A stretch of 64,000 nucleotides of DNA from Chrysoperla carnea (taxonomy: Eukaryota > Arthropoda > Insecta > Neuroptera > Chrysopidae). Numbering within the stretch: position 1 is the stretch's first letter; every line of letters starts with the position of its first letter. The notes beneath the pieces are model-generated. The model worked only from the letters and a program-made list of their open reading frames with translations. It had not been told where the DNA came from and ran no database searches. The translations under genes were made by a program, and so were the position numbers. Positions 1-12,400 of this stretch are shown in pieces. The DNA lies in the NCBI RefSeq assembly GCF_905475395.1, contig NC_058337.1:104774368-104838367 (forward strand), read 5' to 3'.

Positions 1-1664
1 AAGTGAAATGTTTATATTCTCTGTATTATAAGTTTTTATTTTATTTATTTTTTTGGTATTCTACCCGAATAGTATTTGATAAGTGGGGATCCATCCTCAA
101 ACGAGTATATTATTATATTATATATAATAATATATTATTATAAAATATTAAGAATATTTTTCAAAACTCTTTTGTTCGCTTGTTACAGTTTTTCGACTCA
201 AAACTAAATTATAATTTTATTATGACGTTATATCAATTTTAAATGTTCAATTGATTATTATTATATACTTAGCTATAGTGCACAGTAACATTAAAAAAAT
301 TTGTACAAGGTTTCTGTATTACTGGTGCATTGATCTCACCTTCATCAACATATGAATAATATACCAGCACTTTATAGTATGCGATGTGTTTGTATTATTA
401 TTAAATATGACTCGCGTGCTTTTTCTTTCATCACTAATTGATTAAAATTTTTTTTATTGCATAATTAATTAAGGTCTCTTGACTTTTTTTTTTGTTTTGA
501 TAAAAAATATGAATGAAAATTTTATTTTTAATAATTTTTATTTCATTTTAATTCATTTTTAAGTTAACAAGGAAAAATAATTTTTTTAAACAAAATAGAA
601 ATGAATTATTTATTTATTAAAATTGGTTTTTTATAATTCTGTATTTTTTTGAAAAAAGACGAAGAACCAAAAATTTCTCGAATAAGGGCATTAATAGATC
701 GTAATGATGCTCGTAATAAATAATAAATTTACTGAGACTTTCGAAAATTTACTGAATTTTTTTTGCGTAATACATGAAAAAATTAGTATGTGGTTCGTTT
801 TACAGATACTGTAGCGAGCGGTAGGTGTTTAAATCACCGACTGGCATTGGAGCTAATGGAGTTAACCCTGACCTATAGTGGTGTACGTGACCAAATACAC
901 GCGTTTATTAAAATTGCAAAAATACAATTTTTGGCAGCATTTAAAATTTATTTTTTAGTAAAGTAAAATAATTATATTAGTTTCCAAATGGAATTATAAG
1001 GGCCTGTTTTCAATTTTTTTCTTATAGACCGATAATAGTCCGAAATAAAGTTTGGACCTCCGATCCTTATTCCCGTCACGTCAATTCTTTCAGATTCTTT
1101 TAAAATAAATTTCTTCCCTACTGCAAAAATTGCAATTCACTTTTACTTTAAAAGAAAACGAATTAACGATCTGATAAATGAGCCGTTTATACCAACGACA
1201 AACATTACAAAATTGAAACAAAATTCAAGAAACCGTGGATGCGACGAGTCTGGTGATGCGACCCTTGAATTACGCACGATTTTTTTTCCCAGAGTATGGT
1301 CTGATAATAAAAACATTTAAAATTTGATATTTTCATGTGATCATTTAATAATTGTATCTTTTTTTTCTCAGAATTGAGGAAGTTTTTAACGGAAAACATT
1401 AAATTTTTTTGCGGTTTTATGTATTTATTATCTATTCCATGGGCGTATCTAAAATGAGTTGGCTACGATTAGGCTTTTGTAAATATTATCCTGATAGCAG
1501 TTGGAAGCAATAAAAAAAGATTATAATTACCAATTAATAACTTGAGCTTAACAATCAATGAATGTCGTGTTCGCTGGGCAATTTCATCTATAAAAACAGT
1601 GACTACCGCACTATAGCCTTCATTTTCCTTGCCGTCACTTATCGATCTCTACAGGATATATAAA

Positions 1665-1895
1665 TAGGTATTATATAAATACGTATTTTGACTACCAAGT
1701 AGTCATCATCCATATGAATTAGCTAATCGTAATTACTCTAATTGTGTAGTTGTCTGTGTATTGTCTACCTGGGTGCAGTCAGTCACCAAATTAGCTAATT
1801 CTTACTGATGATGACTATTTAGTCGAGATACGTATTTATATAATTCAAAAATCTAAAGAAATCTAAGAAATTGGGGCAAAAATCGAAATTTATTC
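1665..1895. mobile_element. inverted-repeat MITE, family C, copy 1 (one end truncated)
   Basis: Two arms of about 40 nt (around 1670-1710 and 1807-1843) are inverted copies of each other; the core reads ATACGTATTTTGACTACCAA on one side. The sequence after the right arm, up to a motif reading GAAATTGGGGCAAAAATCG near 1867, is shared with the copy at 20832-21055, so the element extends past the inner arms. The matching outer left end is missing here. No coding capacity. I infer a non-autonomous DNA element. Confidence 0.75.
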
Positions 1896-2295
1896 CGCAT
1901 TAGTTCACAATTATCGGGTTTTTTAATTTTTTGGTGTTTAAATGACGGACTATACCCCCTCCCCTTATGCAGGGGGGGTAGAAGTGCGGCCACAAAAACC
2001 ATAACACGAGATTTTTATAATTTAGAAGCTTTGCAATGAAAGTTGCGAATGATTTATTTTAGAGTTTTGAAATTATCTACACGTGTGTATGGCTTCCGTA
2101 AAATTGGTGGAAGCGAATTGAAGACCATATGAAAGATATCATAATTATGGTTCAGGGCTTGGGAAGTAAATTTTGAAACTGAATTGACATTGTTTTAAAC
2201 TACCATTTAAGTGAAACAGCTTTTTAAGTACCAATATTTCGACTAATACCCGTAGATTAACACCTAGGGATCAAAATTGGTGGCCAATATCACAC

Positions 2296-2676
2296 TATTC
2301 GTTGTGTGCGTAGTCATGGTAGGGACAATAAAAACGATGCCAGTTCTTCCAGTGAAAAAATTTGTCGATAAAGGAGGCAGTTATGAATAATTTCCAATTA
2401 TTTACATGTGAATACTATAGAAAATGTCAAATTAAAATTATTGAAAAACACTTATTAATTAAACTTAATGCATTAAAAAATGTGAAAATAATAAATCAAT
2501 TTGCACAAATATTATTTTCCAAATGTAAATTATCATAATTATTTATTTAAATTTGTGAGACAATAATATTAAATTTTCAATGTAAGTCATAAATGTAATC
2601 CATACAATTATATATGCATCCATACAATTCTATAATTAAAGAAGTGTATTGTTACCATGGAAACACCTCCATAAAA
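2296..2676 (+). mobile_element. family B block, copy 1 (about 375 nt)
   Basis: Near-identical blocks lie at 21125-21504 and 50948-51321. All start at TATTCGTTGTGTGCG or close variants and end CTCCA(A)TAAAA. The first 90 nt hold an open frame reading FVVCVVMVGTIKTMP and on to a stop TAA near 2388. The rest is very AT-rich and resembles a 3' UTR with a terminal polyadenylation-type hexamer. The flanks of the three copies are unrelated, which argues for independent insertion. There are no terminal inverted repeats and no A tail. A 5'-truncated retroposed transcript is my best reading, but this is inference. Confidence 0.75.
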
Positions 2677-2717
2677 ACTCACGCACGGTACGGATAGTAA
2701 TCTATAAAATTACTTAC

Positions 2718-2805
2718 CTAAACTATTGTCTCCATGGATTTGCAAAATGCATGTTAAAATGAAAACACCTCCAATTAAAGAAAAAATCACATTGGATTCA
2801 CCCAT
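2718..2805 (-). CDS. first coding exon of a secreted or membrane protein gene (rest not found)
   Basis: On the minus strand a good acceptor (pyrimidine-rich tract ending GTTTCAG, AG at 2811-2810) is followed four bases later by an ATG at 2805. The frame reads MGESNVIFSLIGGVFILTCI, then LQIHGDNSL, and ends at 2718 on a GTAAGTA donor in phase 1. This is a typical signal peptide: a short polar start, a 15-residue hydrophobic core and a likely cut after IHG. The exon is only 29 codons. A possible 5'-UTR exon ends near 3029 at CAG|GTAAAT. The next coding exon should lie below 2716 on this strand, or beyond the window; I could not identify it. Product unknown. Confidence 0.6.
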
Positions 2806-3234
2806 ATTTCTGAAACAAAAATAAAAAAATATAAGATTAAATTTAGCAATTCTAGTTTTTTCCTCTGAAATAATTGAAAAAAATGTTATTTTTCCTTCAT
2901 GGTTTTACGAAATATTTTTGTGCAGGTACCCATCACAAATATGTAATCCATATATTTTAAAATGATAATAAATGACTCACATAAATAAAACTAATTTTGA
3001 AATTTCCCCGTTTATAAATAAATTTACCTGTCGGCTATTATTTGTAAACATTTTTTTTTCTTTTTTAAATGGAGGAAACTTTTATTAGAAAGTTGTCAAT
3101 CATTTATTTATTATTGGCTTATGGAAATAATTATTTTTAATAATATAACTATTAATATAACATTACAAGCACAGCTTATGAAGAGACAAGCTAAATTATT
3201 CGTTTATTAGGTATCAAAAAGTACCATATTGGCA

Positions 3235-4110
3235 TTTTGATAAACCAAGTATGTAACCCTACTAAATTTGGGTCATACTTTTCAAATTTGTGATAAAAAT
3301 TAACATAGCTCTAATAGGTTTCAAGAATGTGGAGTCCTGGTCCCGGAATTAAGCATATAACAGATAGCTAGCGAAAAACTGACATCATCGCTGAATAGAA
3401 TGAACCAAAATTAGTGGGTTTCAATAAAATTTCCAGTTAGATCGGATCAAATTTGCCTATGTTATCAAAAAAATCGAATTTTTTAACTTTATGACGTCAT
3501 TAGAATCCAAAAAAATTTAAATTTGCTATATCACATTCAAATTTTATCCAATTTTGATAAACAAAGTATGTAACCCTACTAAGTTTGGGTCATACTTTTC
3601 AAATTTGTCGTCAAAATTAACCTAGCTCTAATAGGTTTTAAGAATTTGAAGTCCTGGTCCCGGACTTAAGCATATAAGTAATAGTTAGCGTACAACTGAA
3701 GTAGCTGAAAAGAATGACCCAATATTAGTGGGTTTCAAAACAAATTTCAATAAGATCGGATCAAATTTGCCTGTGTTATCAAAAAAATCGAATTTTTTAA
3801 CTTTATGACCTCATCAGAATCCAAAAAAATTAATTTTGATTTATCACATTCAAATTTTATCCAATTTTGATAAACAAAGTATGTAATCCTACTAAATTTG
3901 GGTCATACTTTTCAAATTTGTGATCAAAGCTCTAATTTGTTTCAAGATTGTGGAATCCTAGTTCCGGAATTAAGCACATAAATGGTAGCTAGCGAAAAAC
4001 AGACATTGCAGCTGAAAAAAATGACTCACAGTTAGTGGGTTTCAAAAAAATTTCCAATAAAATCGGATCATATTTGCTTGTTTTATCAAAATATCGATTT
4101 TTCTTATACG
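3235..4110. repeat. tandem array, about 315-bp unit, three units
   Basis: The motif TTTTGATAAACNAAGTATGT recurs at 3235, 3552 and 3865, giving periods of 317 and 313 bp. Each unit also carries TTAGTGGGTTTCAA and a run near AAAAAAATCGAATTTTTTAA. The third unit is shorter and more diverged. All frames are closed. A Helitron-like element starts 190 bp downstream, but I see no direct link. Confidence 0.9.
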
Positions 4111-4300
4111 CCTACCCATAATACAATACGTTTCAAAAAATTTTAGAAGCATGATGAAGCATTTTAGAAATAAAAATAATCATATGTAATACTTAGATGT
4201 ATTCCACGAAATCAATGAATAAAATTACCCAAAATGATCAAAAAGTATTTTTCAAATCGATAATTCCTGATAAAAGAATACATTTATAAATAGCCTGTTA

Positions 4301-4783
4301 TCTATATATATATAGGAGACTTTCTATAGATATAGATAGTCACTCATCACGATATCTCTGGAACTATAAGACCTAGAGACTTGAAATTTGGCAGGAATAT
4401 TTCTTTTGCCAAGTAGAGGTCAGCTAAGAACGGATTTTACGAAATTCCACCCACAAGGGGGGTTGCGGGGGTGTTCATGAATAAAAAATTCATATTTTTC
4501 AATTATGGCTTTTAATAGTTCAAAACTTGGTCAGAATGTTTTAAATTACATTTAGAAATTTTTTTAACCTTCGGAGGGTAGAAAGGTGTAGCGAGAAAGT
4601 GGGAAGGAAATATCGAATATTTACAAATATACCTAAGTGGGGTATCAAATAAAAGAGCATGACCTGTACATTACAAAACTGTTATCCAACGCAAGGAAAT
4701 GTGGAGGGAGGGGTGCAAGTGGGGATGTTGCCCAGCAAAGCGGGTATATTTTACGCCACGCAAAGCGGGCGGGAAACAGCTAG
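4301..4783 (+). mobile_element. non-autonomous Helitron-like element
   Basis: The element starts TCTATATATATATAGG directly after an A and ends AAACAGCTAG directly before a T. This fits the Helitron rule: TC at the 5' end, CTAG at the 3' end, insertion between A and T. GC-rich hairpin-capable sequence (GCCACGCAAAGCGGGC) sits about 10 nt before the end. The body includes GGAACTATAAGACCTAGAGA, a segment I associate with small insect Helitrons. Length is 483 bp with no Rep/helicase coding. Related ends occur at 15745, 33766 (reverse), 43147 and 44291. Confidence 0.75.
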
Positions 4784-6790
4784 TATTAAATAAAGAACAT
4801 TAACCATTAGCAAAAAATATATATTTTTTTTAAAATTTATTAGCTAGTTTTGCAATCACGTTATTATAAAATCATGTGATTGAATTAAAAAGTATAACTG
4901 AATTCTATTACAATTTATTTTTTTTAAAGTGTTCTCTTCACGTGGAATTCCCTTTCCAAAACTGGTATTTAAATTACTCCATATAGGTATATAAGAGATA
5001 AATACAGTATAACACGATTTAAGTAATATAAATAATCATAAAATGTTTATTTATAGAAGTGAATACTTAATTTATTATTTATGTATAAAATTAATTTCTT
5101 TAAAGTATTATGACGTCACGCTGTTTTTATTGTAGGGTTGCCACCTATCGAAATTTTAATCGGGAGATTCCAGAAATGGTGTATACTGCTATATACGTTA
5201 AAAGACTTAGGAATTTGCAACACAATAAGCGAAAAAGTGATGATAAGTGTAAAAAAAAAGAAAGATTTTCCAACCCCTTCCACATTTGCAAACTGTCTGC
5301 CATTTTTTATGCATTATTTGTCTAATAAGTATATTTTAACATATTTAGCAGGTAATAAAAAAACGAGCCACTGTTAAAGCACCAACTTTCTTTATTACTA
5401 AACTAATCTACATCAATCCTAAAAAGACAGCCATAGAATATTGTCGAAAAATTTCACTGGGTGAAAACTGTCTTGGCGACAGAAACCAGCGACAGTAGTT
5501 CGTCAAATCTAATTAATAAGGCGGTTAATTGACGAAACTGTCCTTGCCTTAATAATTAAGGATGCGTGTAGGAATTCAACGATGTAATATGCTATGCTAT
5601 TCATGTAATGAAAAATGGAGGTAAAGTCTTATTCTTATTATAAGAATATAATAAGATTATGTAAGATACTTTATAGGAAAATAACAACCACTCCTCAAGA
5701 AAAAAAATTCCTAGCACTTTTGACACACATTATTAAATCTACAAGTTATAGACAAGACATCTATCTATAAATCTTCATGTGTAGAAAGTTACGCATAAAA
5801 TAATCAATTTTAATTGAATGTTCGCTAATATAAATCGAATTATTTCTATTTTGATTAGTAAAAAAATTTCAAATAATTTAGATAATGCCTACTTCTAGCT
5901 TGGTGTAGATAGAACATTATAGTCCAGAAGAAATTTATTGAGTCAGAATAGGGCAATCCATTCATTCACTAGGTGACATTTGATAAAAACCACATCCAAG
6001 TGAATAAAAAGGCACAAGAAAGACGAATCCACAAAGAACCGCTGCGCCTAGAGGCATGGAATTTTAAACACACGTTCCTTGATAGATTTAAGTATGCGAA
6101 CTAGCTGAGGACAAGCGGATCGAATGATAGCATATGGGTCTTCGAAGTTGGCATTGTCTATATTGTGAGTAGTATATAGAGCGGATAAGTGAGGTAAAGC
6201 TAATGAATAGATTCCATAAATGAATCATTTAGTTTCAGCAATGTTATTTGAAGCTGGTGGATACGCGTATTTGGTCGTCTTGAAATGCCTGGTTGTGAGA
6301 TGTTATTGGCAATTGATTAAAATTTGTTATAAATTATTTTGCATCATTGATTTTTATTTTTATTTTTTTGTTACTTCGTCGTACCTGCAGGTATAACTAC
6401 CCAAAACTAATATTTAGGCGCCTATTTACACAAGCGTAATATACCCATTAATTAATCTTGAGAGTAACATTATCTAAACAATATAAGAAATTTATATGTA
6501 GAAAAGTAAACATTCCACATGTCACCTGTATATTTATTGATAAAATACCATAAAATAGATTCACTTTCTCATTAAATAGATACATTTACCTAACAGGTTT
6601 TAGGTAAAATATATATATATATATAACATAGGTGTAAGTATTATGCCAATCAAATCGTATCGGATAGGTAATATATTTCAAGTGTAAGTCACCTTTTACA
6701 ACCATAATGCAACAACATTACACTAAGAAGCAAAAAAATCGATCCAAAGTATTGCAATTATTTGCAACAAGTCTAAAATTTGAGTGAGAA
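4784..6790. other. intergenic, no gene seen
   Basis: AT-rich DNA with short frames only. A 71-79 codon overlapping pair near 5110-5377 is low-complexity and has no recognisable domain. A TGACGTCA palindrome lies at 5110-5118. A stem-loop at 5491-5542 is listed as a finding. An (AT)n run lies near 6610-6625. Confidence 0.6.
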
Positions 6791-7300
6791 TCAGTGATGA
6801 GCAAACTTAGTCTCGGTCTTGCAATCTTGGTCTTGCAAATTTTTGAAGACCAAGTACAACTTCGATAAGACCAATACCAAGACCCAACTCTGCAAGACCA
6901 AGACATATTTGCGCAAGATCAAGACTCATAACAAGACTTTTATCAAACTTATTATTGAAAATAATTATTAAACCTCCTTGAGAATTTTTTGAATGTGCTT
7001 TTACCTGAGTAAAATATTCTTTCGCAATTTAAGTAAAACCAGAGAAATAAAAAAAAATTACTAATCTACTCTCTTTCGCTGTAACATAGTTTAGGTGACA
7101 GACTTTGACTATCTGTTCTGATTATTTTATATGAATAATTGATTAATTTTGTAATTAAAAGTAAGACACCAAAAATTTTGAAATAATACAATCGAAAGTT
7201 CAAAACATAGTTGATGCAAGATCAAAAACTAGACTCGATTGACCAACACTCGATTATGCAAGACCATGACATATCTTTGCGAGACCAGTCCTTAGACTGT
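6791..7300. mobile_element. hAT-like MITE remnant with GACCAAGAC-type repeats
   Basis: CAGTGATGAGCAAACTTAGT at 6791 resembles a hAT terminal repeat (CAGTGATGAGCA). Behind it, CAAGACC and its complement GGTCTTG recur many times, and again around 7215-7285. A related right end lies at 34190-34333. The far end of this copy is not sharply defined, so the boundary is approximate. Confidence 0.4.
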
Positions 7301-9041
7301 CTAATAACGCTGAGAAAGGGAGATATTGAGAGAGCTGCCCTTTTTAAATATTGGGTTTAAAATTGCTTTTAATATTTGATTTATTTACTATTTGAATAAG
7401 AAGATAATCAATTCTCCGACACTGTCGACTTCGTTTCGACACTTAACAAAGCTGAGTGCCTTCAAATTTCAAGGTGCTTAATGAACGGATTGGAACTGCT
7501 GCTTTGTTGAATGTTACACTAAAATATGTCGCTTATTTTCCTATTAGAATAAAAAAAGTAAATATTCATGAATTTTATGCTTGCGGGGTAATTAAGAATT
7601 TATCTGGCCACTAATTAAAGCCAGAATAAAATTTAAAAAACCGATGTCTGGTTCTTAAACTAACAACTTTTATAATTCGTCATTTATCACGTTTTTGATT
7701 CCGTTTTACTCAATTTTATTGAACACAAGTGTGAAATACCGTCGCGATACATTCCATGTTTTTAATAAATAATACTTTATTATTTTTATTATGGCCATTT
7801 TTTTTTATAAAATACTTGATTGCTTCACTTAATTATTATTTTTTACCAATTAAAAAATAAATATATTACTTAAAATTTCTGAAGAGATGGAACATTTTTA
7901 TATTAATATGTTCGAGAAAGATGTGGAATAAAAAAAATTTATATTAAAATAATAAAAAAATTAATAATATTTCACATTTTACTTTCATTCAAAAGAATAT
8001 TCTGGAAATACTTTTTTCTGTTCAGATTTATTTTATATTTCATATTTTACAATACTGAACCTTTAATATAAAAGGCAATTATAAAACATTTGCCCGATTA
8101 TTTTGGGTTTTTTTTTAACGTCAGGCATCTTATTAATTCAAAGAAATTGATTGTCACTTAATGTGTAACATTTTTTAATAATGACGGGAGATCCCCGACG
8201 ACTTTTTTTGCTTACTCAAAGAAATTCAATAACTTATACAAACGTTGAACTTAATAATTGATAAGAAAGGAATTTCCTACGATAATTACATCTTTGTTGA
8301 ATGATAATTTCAATTGGTGAGAAAAAATTATTTTGCAAACTAGTACTTCAGCAAATTGTTTGAATTTCGTAGAACGTTTTTTTATTGGTTAAATGATTTA
8401 GTTCTAAGACTGTAATTTGGAGGCTAAATCACATACGACTAGAGAAAAAATATCGAAAAACAAAAAATCATGACAACTAGATAAGCGATTTTTAAATGGT
8501 TATGACAAATGGTGAAGATTTATTCTACCTCGGTGATTATTAATTCTATTTATTTTTGTCATAAACAGGAATCACTTTCAAAAAAGATGAAGCAAGGTTT
8601 CTACCACTTTCTTTTGTAATCAAACGGCCTATAAAAAATATTGAAAAAAGCGAAAATTGAAACTATAGCTGCAGTTAAAATCTCAATTCGTTTTATTAAC
8701 AAACATTTTATTTGTCAATCCTTCAAAAAGCAGGCAAGAAGTATTTGGTGGAAGTGCTGGTAAAAGCTGGTAAAAGCTGGAAACCTTTATATAAATGCTG
8801 AGACAATGCGTCGATGCAGTTTGAAATATTCCAAATGTTGTATCCAAAAATAGGTGGTGCCATGATTCTGCATAATTATGTATAATTAAATATAGATATT
8901 AAATTATAATAATATATAGATAATATATTTTTTGGGAACAAATAAAATGTACGCACTAAAATAAATACATAATCTATTATTTTTGTAAAATTTTAGCCAT
9001 GACGTCTGTTTTTTAAGAAATAATTTAATATCATAATAAAT
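7301..9041. other. intergenic, no gene seen
   Basis: Very AT-rich sequence with all frames frequently closed. The only regularity is a short direct iteration of CTGGTAAAAG near 8757-8780. Confidence 0.6.
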
Positions 9042-9577
9042 AATTGACTGAGTTAATTGTTGAAATACCCTGTATAGAAAATGTTGAATGCCAGTGCTTA
9101 TATATTTTTTTTAAAATTAGATGAGTTATTAAAATAAAGTAACACAATTATTTAATTTATTTCGTTTTCGAAAATTTCCGTAAGTATTTTCTAGAATTTT
9201 TCCCCTCGCGGGTAAGCTATTTATTTTTTTATAAGAAACATTTTTTTTTATATTTAAACTTTTGTTCTCTCTCCAACGGCTTACAAGATGCATTCTACGA
9301 ACCCTAAATCGATTTGACCTATGTTGCTCATCTACAAATTTAAACTCACTTTTCATGGCCTAAGCAAGCTAAATTTCTGCTTGATTTCTAAATTTCTTCT
9401 CTCTTTTTGTTTGAGTTATCGTGATCACGTGCGAACGGTTGGAAAACTGGACTATTTAAGTGTAATTTATGAATACCAAAATTTTGTTCCTATCATCAAT
9501 ATTTCTAAGCGATATAAACTTGGCACTAAAATTAGTACACCTTGATATATATTTCATGTATACAGGATATAAAAATA
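9042..9577 (+). repeat. family A interspersed repeat, diverged copy with internal loss
   Basis: The start (TTGACTGAGTTAATTGTTG) and the 3' half (TTGTTCTCTCTCCAACGG through ATACAGGATATAAAAAT) match the family A consensus defined by the intact copies at 34512 and 49291. About 150 nt between them is replaced or lost. Short frames on both strands here are products of the repeat, not genes. Confidence 0.75.
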
Positions 9578-10773
9578 ACTATTTGCCGTTTTAAGAAAAC
9601 AAAAACAAAATTTGGAATGTGTAATAAATAATATTATTATAATATTTTTATGTCAAATAAGACGCAATCAATAAAATATGTATCTAGTCCATTATTTTTG
9701 CTAATTTTATGACGTCTTTTAATTTTTACAAATAAAATTTTTAAAGTTGTTATTATTTTTAAAGAAAAAATAACAAATCTTTTAAGGTGCAACCGATAAT
9801 TTTTTTCGATAATTACTTATAATGAATTTAACGTACGTAGATAATGACCTTTATTCAAAAATTTGAATAAATGAATGATTTAGTTCCGTTTTACTTTAAT
9901 ATATCAAGGTTCCCTAAGTTATAAGATATAAACACATGATTAATTCAAATAGGTATATTAATAAAACCTATAATAAACATTAATTATTAAGTTTATATCT
10001 ATATAATTTTTTTTTACAAATAAATATAATTATGCAAAATGGAGCACTTAGAGTGGTTATTATTTAGCTTGGATGTTTTCTTAAACAATTAACCTTAAGA
10101 TTTACAACTTAAATCATAAACATATATTTTTTATATTAATTTTATGCAGGTGTTTTCGTTTCCTTTATTGAAATTAATGTCCTTTAATTTTTAGTTCCTT
10201 GTATGTCCTTTAATACATTAATTTTTAGTAAAGGTATTTATTTGAAATGCTGCCGTGCCTTGATAAAAAGGCGTATTCCTTAAGAAGAGGGGTTTATTAT
10301 ATTTTTATACTCAAAATCTCTATGTTATGCAGTGTTATAAAGTTTAAAACACCTTTTGGAGATACGCCCTTTTATCTACACACGGCACAATGGATATTGT
10401 CAATAAAAAAAAAGTATCCGTCTTCCAGTACCTCCCCATAATACAACATATTTTTGTAAAAGCCCTGATCAACACATTGAATTATTTGAAAAGGAACTCT
10501 ACTCGGCGATTCCACCATAATTTTACAATAGTTTCATGTATAATTTTCCTGTGGCGTGACTCGCGAGATCATAGCGATAACTTCGAAATGGATTCTATCG
10601 AAAATAGTGCGTATAATTTGATATATATCAAGGAAAATCATTTAAAATGGGTGAAATCGGGAAAAATAAATTTTGTATTTTTTCTTATAATCGTTTATTT
10701 TTTCTGTTATTTTTTTTTTTTGGGAAAAAATTTGAAAAAATCCTTTTGGACTAAACTTATCCTTTTGGACTTA

Positions 10774-11334
10774 AACCATGTATACATGAAATATACATAC
10801 ATAGTACGTATATTAAGTTTAGTCCAAAGTTTGTAACGCTTAAAAATATTGATGCTACGAACAAAATTTTGGTATGTATGTTCATCTTATTAGTCCATTT
10901 TTGGTTGTCCGTCCGCCCGTCTGTCAACACGATAGCTCAAAAACGAAAAATTTTATCAAGTTGAAATTTTTACAGCGTACTCAGGACACAAAGTGAGATC
11001 GAGTTCGTAAATGGGCAGCATAGTTAAATTGGGTTAATTGGGTTAAATCTTGATTCTGTAGGACCCATTTTGTAAACCGTTAGAGATAGAACAAAAGTTT
11101 AAATGTAAAAAATGTTCCTTATCAAAAAATAAACAACTTTTTACTGAAACATTTTTTAATAAACATCACTGTTTACCCGTGACAGCGCAAATTGTATAGT
11201 ATGTATTATTTGGGAATATCAGTTATTTATGTGTGACATGTATGTATATGTGTAATGTGATAGAGTAATCAACACTGTCTATACATGGTATTTAAACAGT
11301 TAACAGTCAGTCAATTGTTTGTTTTCACTTGTTT
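10774..11334 (-). repeat. family A interspersed repeat, near full length, reverse orientation
   Basis: It reads in from ACCATGTATACATGAAATAT, through GTTTGTAACGCTTAAAAATA and GTCCGTCCGCCCGTCTGTCA, to the end GTTTGTTTTCACTTGTTT. This is the reverse of the copies at 34512 and 49291. A 148-codon frame (10390-10836) overlaps its edge and looks like a chance frame. Confidence 0.85.
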
Positions 11335-12287
11335 ATGTTCATTTTTTGAAGCTATAATTGATAATAATAGTACCCTAACATGAATGGCTATTTATATGTA
11401 GAACCTTTATATTTGCATAAAAGTTTTATAAAAATGAATATAAATTTTATTCTAAGATTATATTTATTTTTGATTCTACACCCCCGAATGATTACGTCCC
11501 TCAAATTAATGTATTTATTTAATTTAATTAATTATATTATAAAATAAATAATAATTATTGCTATTTTTTTTTTTTTTGGCAAAATAATTTCCGGGAGTCC
11601 TTCAATTTACACAAATATTTTACTACCGCATATAAATTATAGTTTGATGATGCAACAAGACAAGATGTTGTTTTTAGATGTAACACTTTGAATTTTTATT
11701 ATAGTCAAAGATTTTGATTGATAGATAATTTTTATTAATAAAAACCAATTAATTTATAGGAAAAAAATCCAGTACTTAAATAATCCTGTGGAATAATCCT
11801 TAGTGAATATAATCCAGTACCTAGTTTTATCCTCAATTTCTCCTTTTGTTACACTATAAATTTTAATCATTAACAGTAATGTTTTCTACGAAATTTTTTA
11901 TAAAAAAGCGTAAGCTGAAGGTTTTCTTGCATCTTACATTAAGTTTCATTTCACAGCTATAGATTTATGTCAAAATACACATTAACCTACAAGACCAGGT
12001 AACATCAATCATTGAACATAAATAATTTTCGCATTGAAAATTTTTGCAGGATCCTGTTTAAAAAATGCACCTGCACGTAAAAGTGCAGATTGCCGGTGGT
12101 AAGCCCGCTATAATATTGACCGAATTTGCTTCGGAAAAAATTTTATCATACAATTGGGGTCAAAATTAACAAAAAAATGTTCTTAGACATTTTTCTGTAA
12201 GTCATCCAAGTTTTCGAGTAGGAAATTCATAAAATTTGAAAACACGCAATTTTTACGATTTTCATCCCTCAAAAAGTGTATGAAAAA
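11335..12287. other. intergenic, no gene seen
   Basis: AT-rich sequence with homopolymer runs (for example T12 near 11568). No credible splice-bounded exon was found. Confidence 0.55.
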
Positions 12288-12400
12288 ATCAGATTTTTAG
12301 CATGTATAAAATTTTTATTTGTAGTGTAAAGCTTACTCAACGCGAATCAGATTTTTAGCATGTATAAAATTTTTATTTGTAGTGTAAAGCTTACTCAAGC
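12288..12400. repeat. recent exact tandem duplication, 58-bp unit
   Basis: The segment starting ATCAGATTTTTAGCATGTAT at 12288 is repeated starting at 12346 with no mismatch until the final bases (…GCTTACTCAACGCGA against …GCTTACTCAAGCGCG). Such identity in neutral AT-rich DNA implies a recent slippage or duplication event. A short minus-strand frame starting upstream crosses it and is not taken as a gene. Confidence 0.9.

Noticed and set aside
3235-4110. CRISPR-like array
   Set aside because: Units of about 315 bp with no short constant repeat and unique spacers; an ordinary eukaryotic tandem array.
10390-10836. 148-codon plus-strand frame
   Set aside because: Low-complexity, Phe/Ile/Lys-rich, has no domain, runs into a family A repeat copy and lacks splice or promoter signals.
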